Below are positions 62,586 to 64,000 of a DNA stretch of 64,000 nt, piece after piece. The position numbers and the translations under genes are program-made. How positions within the stretch are numbered: the first letter of the stretch is position 1; every line of letters begins with the position of its first letter. This DNA is from CAZYQW01 sp964649825. Lineage in GTDB: Bacteria > Planctomycetota > B15-G4 > JADJEK01. A model generated the notes under the pieces. The model did no database searches. It saw only the letters and a program-made list of their open reading frames with translations, and was not told where the DNA came from. The DNA is taken from positions 1-64,000 of the forward strand of contig CAZYQW010000054.1 in the NCBI GenBank assembly GCA_964649825.1, read 5' to 3'.

Positions 62586-62786
62586 TCAGGACGCTCCGTC
62601 GTCGTCGAATACCTGCTCGATCCTGGTGGCGAAGAGGCGCGCGATCTTGAACGCGAGCGGCAAGCTCGGGTCGTACTTCTCCGCCTCGATCGCGTAGACG
62701 GTTTGCCGCGAGACGCCCAGCCGTTCGGCGAGGTCGCTCTGCGACCAGCGGCGCTCGGTTCGCAGCTCCCTCACTCGGTTCTTCAC
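62586..62786 (-). CDS. Small XRE-family transcription regulator
   Basis: A 66-residue protein. It is a single helix-turn-helix: RRWSQSDLAERLGVSRQTVYAIEAE, with FKIARLFATRIEQVF at its end, like YozG-type regulators that go with a small membrane protein. The start is a GTG overlapping the upstream TGA (GTGA). It probably regulates its own operon at the operator in 63243-63282. Confidence 0.87.
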   Translation of the reverse strand: MKNRVRELRTERRWSQSDLAERLGVSRQTVYAIEAEKYDPSLPLAFKIARLFATRIEQVFDDDGAS

Positions 62787-63193
62787 CGGTAGCGCCTCCA
62801 CGCAAGCGTCACACCGATCAGGACGAGCACGGCAGGCGTCATGACGATGTCCGGCGGGTCGAGGTGCGGCACGTACACGCGGGCGTGACGAAGGCTCGCG
62901 TAGAGCGCGGCGAGCGGAACGAAGATCGCGAGGGCGAAGGCGAATCCCTCGAGCGCCACGCGCCGCTCCAGCTCGTCCAGGTCGTGACGAAGGACGCGGC
63001 GCGCGAGCAACGCGACGAGGAAGAACGGTACGGTCGTGGCAACGGCGAGCAAGCCGTTCACCCAAACGGGCACTGCCTCGCGAGCGGCGACGGCTCGGAT
63101 CGCGAGCGTGCCAACCCCCCAAACGGCGATCGCGAGAGCGTAGGGACCGTAAAGGCGCGTGAAGCCCGATGGGCCCGATGCACTTCTGTCCAT
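62783..63193 (-). CDS. Small four-helix membrane protein paired with XRE regulator
   Basis: A protein of 136 residues with four membrane helices (near 20-38, 46-65, 82-100 and 115-132) and no known catalytic motif. Small polytopic proteins next to a short XRE regulator are a recurrent bacterial pair of unknown function. The ATG has GGAGG eight bases before it. It is the first gene of the two-gene operon. Confidence 0.78.
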   Translation of the reverse strand: MDRSASGPSGFTRLYGPYALAIAVWGVGTLAIRAVAAREAVPVWVNGLLAVATTVPFFLVALLARRVLRHDLDELERRVALEGFAFALAIFVPLAALYASLRHARVYVPHLDPPDIVMTPAVLVLIGVTLAWRRYR

Positions 63194-63242
63194 GACGAGA
63201 TACCTCCACGAGTTGGTCGTCGGATTGCGCGTTCGATCGCTA

Positions 63243-63282
63243 AATGTAAAGCATGTTTTACAGATATCAAGTGTGCTTTACA
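63243..63282 (-). promoter_or_regulatory. Promoter with overlapping palindromic operator
   Basis: This AT-rich island reads leftwards. On the minus strand TTGATA (63265-63270) and TACATT (63243-63248) are 16 nt apart and can serve as -35 and -10 boxes. An inverted repeat TGTAAAGCATG (63245-63255) / TGTGCTTTACA (63272-63282; 9 of 11 pair) overlaps both boxes, and an extra TTTACA lies inside (63257-63262). Likely bound by the XRE protein of the operon. Confidence 0.65.
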
Positions 63283-63338
63283 GGAAAGCTGGTCCAATCG
63301 CGACGACGACCGGAGGCCCTTCGTCGAACCAGGGAGGT

Positions 63339-64000
63339 TCAGGGACGGACGACGGAGACCTGGCCAGGCTCGAGGACACCGAGGCTCGTTCTTCCGATCT
63401 CGACCCCGCTCGCATCCAGGAGCACGAGCGTCTCGGCGCGTTCGCTCACGCCGACCACGTGAGACTGCCCGTCTCCGAGTTCCAGATCCGTGGTCGTCGT
63501 CACTCCGTCCGAATCGAAGGTGACGAGGGGGAAGATCGTCCCGGCGGCGTCGATCGCACGAATGGCCGCCGCGCCCTGTTCCCTCCGTTGATCCTCGAAG
63601 CGGAAGCGCAGTCGGCGCTCCACGGTGATCAACAGCTCCTCGCCTTCCTTCAGGCCATCGAGCGCCACGCTGGCCGGCAGCAGGTCGGGCCCGCTTACGT
63701 CCAACCGAATGAACGCCGCCGGCACGTCATCGAGCGTGAACCATCCGTCGGGTCCCGTCCGCGCGCTCTTTCCGCGATGGGTCAGACGGCCATGCTCGAG
63801 CTCGTGCAGGACCAAGTGCATGTGGACGACCGCGCCTTCGATCGGCGTTCCGGCCACGGACACGACCCGGCCGGTGACGCGCTCTCGGGCGGGGTCGGCC
63901 GGAAGCTGCAGGACGACGTTCTGTCGCCCCGCGGGGATCGGGTCGGACTGGATGCGCAAGAAGGAACCCTTGTCGAACGCCCCCAGGACGTAGGCGCGAG
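63339..64000 (-). CDS. Carboxypeptidase-regulatory-like protein (5' end cut)
   Basis: The reading frame stays open to the right edge, so the N-terminus lies outside; the first in-frame TTG at 63959 is not the start. At least 220 codons are present. Text such as VTGRVVSVAGTPIEGAVVHMH and DGWFTLDDVPAAFIRLDVSG is a carboxypeptidase-regulatory-like beta-sandwich. It resembles in style the anchored protein at 9500-11173. Role unknown, probably exported. Confidence 0.75.
   Translation of the reverse strand, partial: RAYVLGAFDKGSFLRIQSDPIPAGRQNVVLQLPADPARERVTGRVVSVAGTPIEGAVVHMHLVLHELEHGRLTHRGKSARTGPDGWFTLDDVPAAFIRLDVSGPDLLPASVALDGLKEGEELLITVERRLRFRFEDQRREQGAAAIRAIDAAGTIFPLVTFDSDGVTTTTDLELGDGQSHVVGVSERAETLVLLDASGVEIGRTSLGVLEPGQVSVVRP

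Overview
The window is chromosomal DNA from a high-GC bacterium, most likely a member of the Planctomycetota. That placement is an inference from gene content. Four sigma-70/ECF-type sigma genes are scattered among three Hanks-type Ser/Thr kinases. Two large TPR-CHAT proteases, a Tat-secreted Gfo/Idh/MocA oxidoreductase, a squalene-cyclase-fold protein, FG-GAP and HEAT-repeat proteins and several secreted proteins sharing a Gly/Pro-rich terminal domain all point the same way. Starts often use GTG or TTG, and many neighbours overlap by 4 nt (ATGA, GTGA, TTGA), so coupled translation is common. No rRNA, tRNA, CRISPR array, prophage or transposase was seen.

Layout. 1-4.5 kb: an outer-membrane lipoprotein operon (COG3014-like, LpoB-like, FlgO-like) and a cyclase-fold protein. 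4.7-9.4 kb: a small His-rich secreted protein, a D-amino-acid oxidase, and a tightly overlapped operon of two bacterial PH-domain proteins and a spore-photolyase-like radical SAM enzyme. 9.5-13.3 kb: two coupled exported proteins and a polytopic membrane protein. 13.5-21.6 kb: a signalling island with an ECF sigma, a 1428-residue TPR-CHAT protease, a transmembrane kinase with a DUF4384-like exported domain, and a second ECF sigma preceded by a coupled small ORF. 21.7-29.4 kb: a reprolysin-like metalloprotease with near-identical FN3 repeats, a soluble kinase, an alkaline-phosphatase-superfamily enzyme and an EEP-family phosphatase. 29.5-37 kb: a metal-binding lipoprotein, a polytopic glycosyltransferase-like protein coupled to an SGNH hydrolase, a DinB-like protein and two large secreted proteins. 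37-43.7 kb: an ECF sigma with a kinase-WD40 protein, then a CbpA-CbpM-potassium channel operon. 43.7-51 kb: an LtaS-like sulfatase-fold enzyme, a Tat oxidoreductase with a HEAT lipoprotein, a metallophosphoesterase and a TMEM175-like channel. 51-55.8 kb: a second sigma/CHAT module. 55.9-64 kb: a secreted beta-propeller, a gene remnant, a histidine kinase with its response regulator, a bacterial eRF1-like protein, an XRE regulator/membrane protein pair with a promoter-overlapping operator, and a gene cut by the right edge.

Three themes stand out. (1) Two separate loci join sigma factors with TPR-CHAT caspase-like proteases, one also with a kinase carrying a DUF4384-like domain. This looks like regulated proteolysis or a conflict/cell-death circuit. 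(2) Four intact secreted proteins and two orphan tails appear to share a terminal domain that may be a surface or sorting module. (3) A MITE/REP-like long hairpin occurs twice, once with and once without a unit bounded by 25-nt direct repeats.
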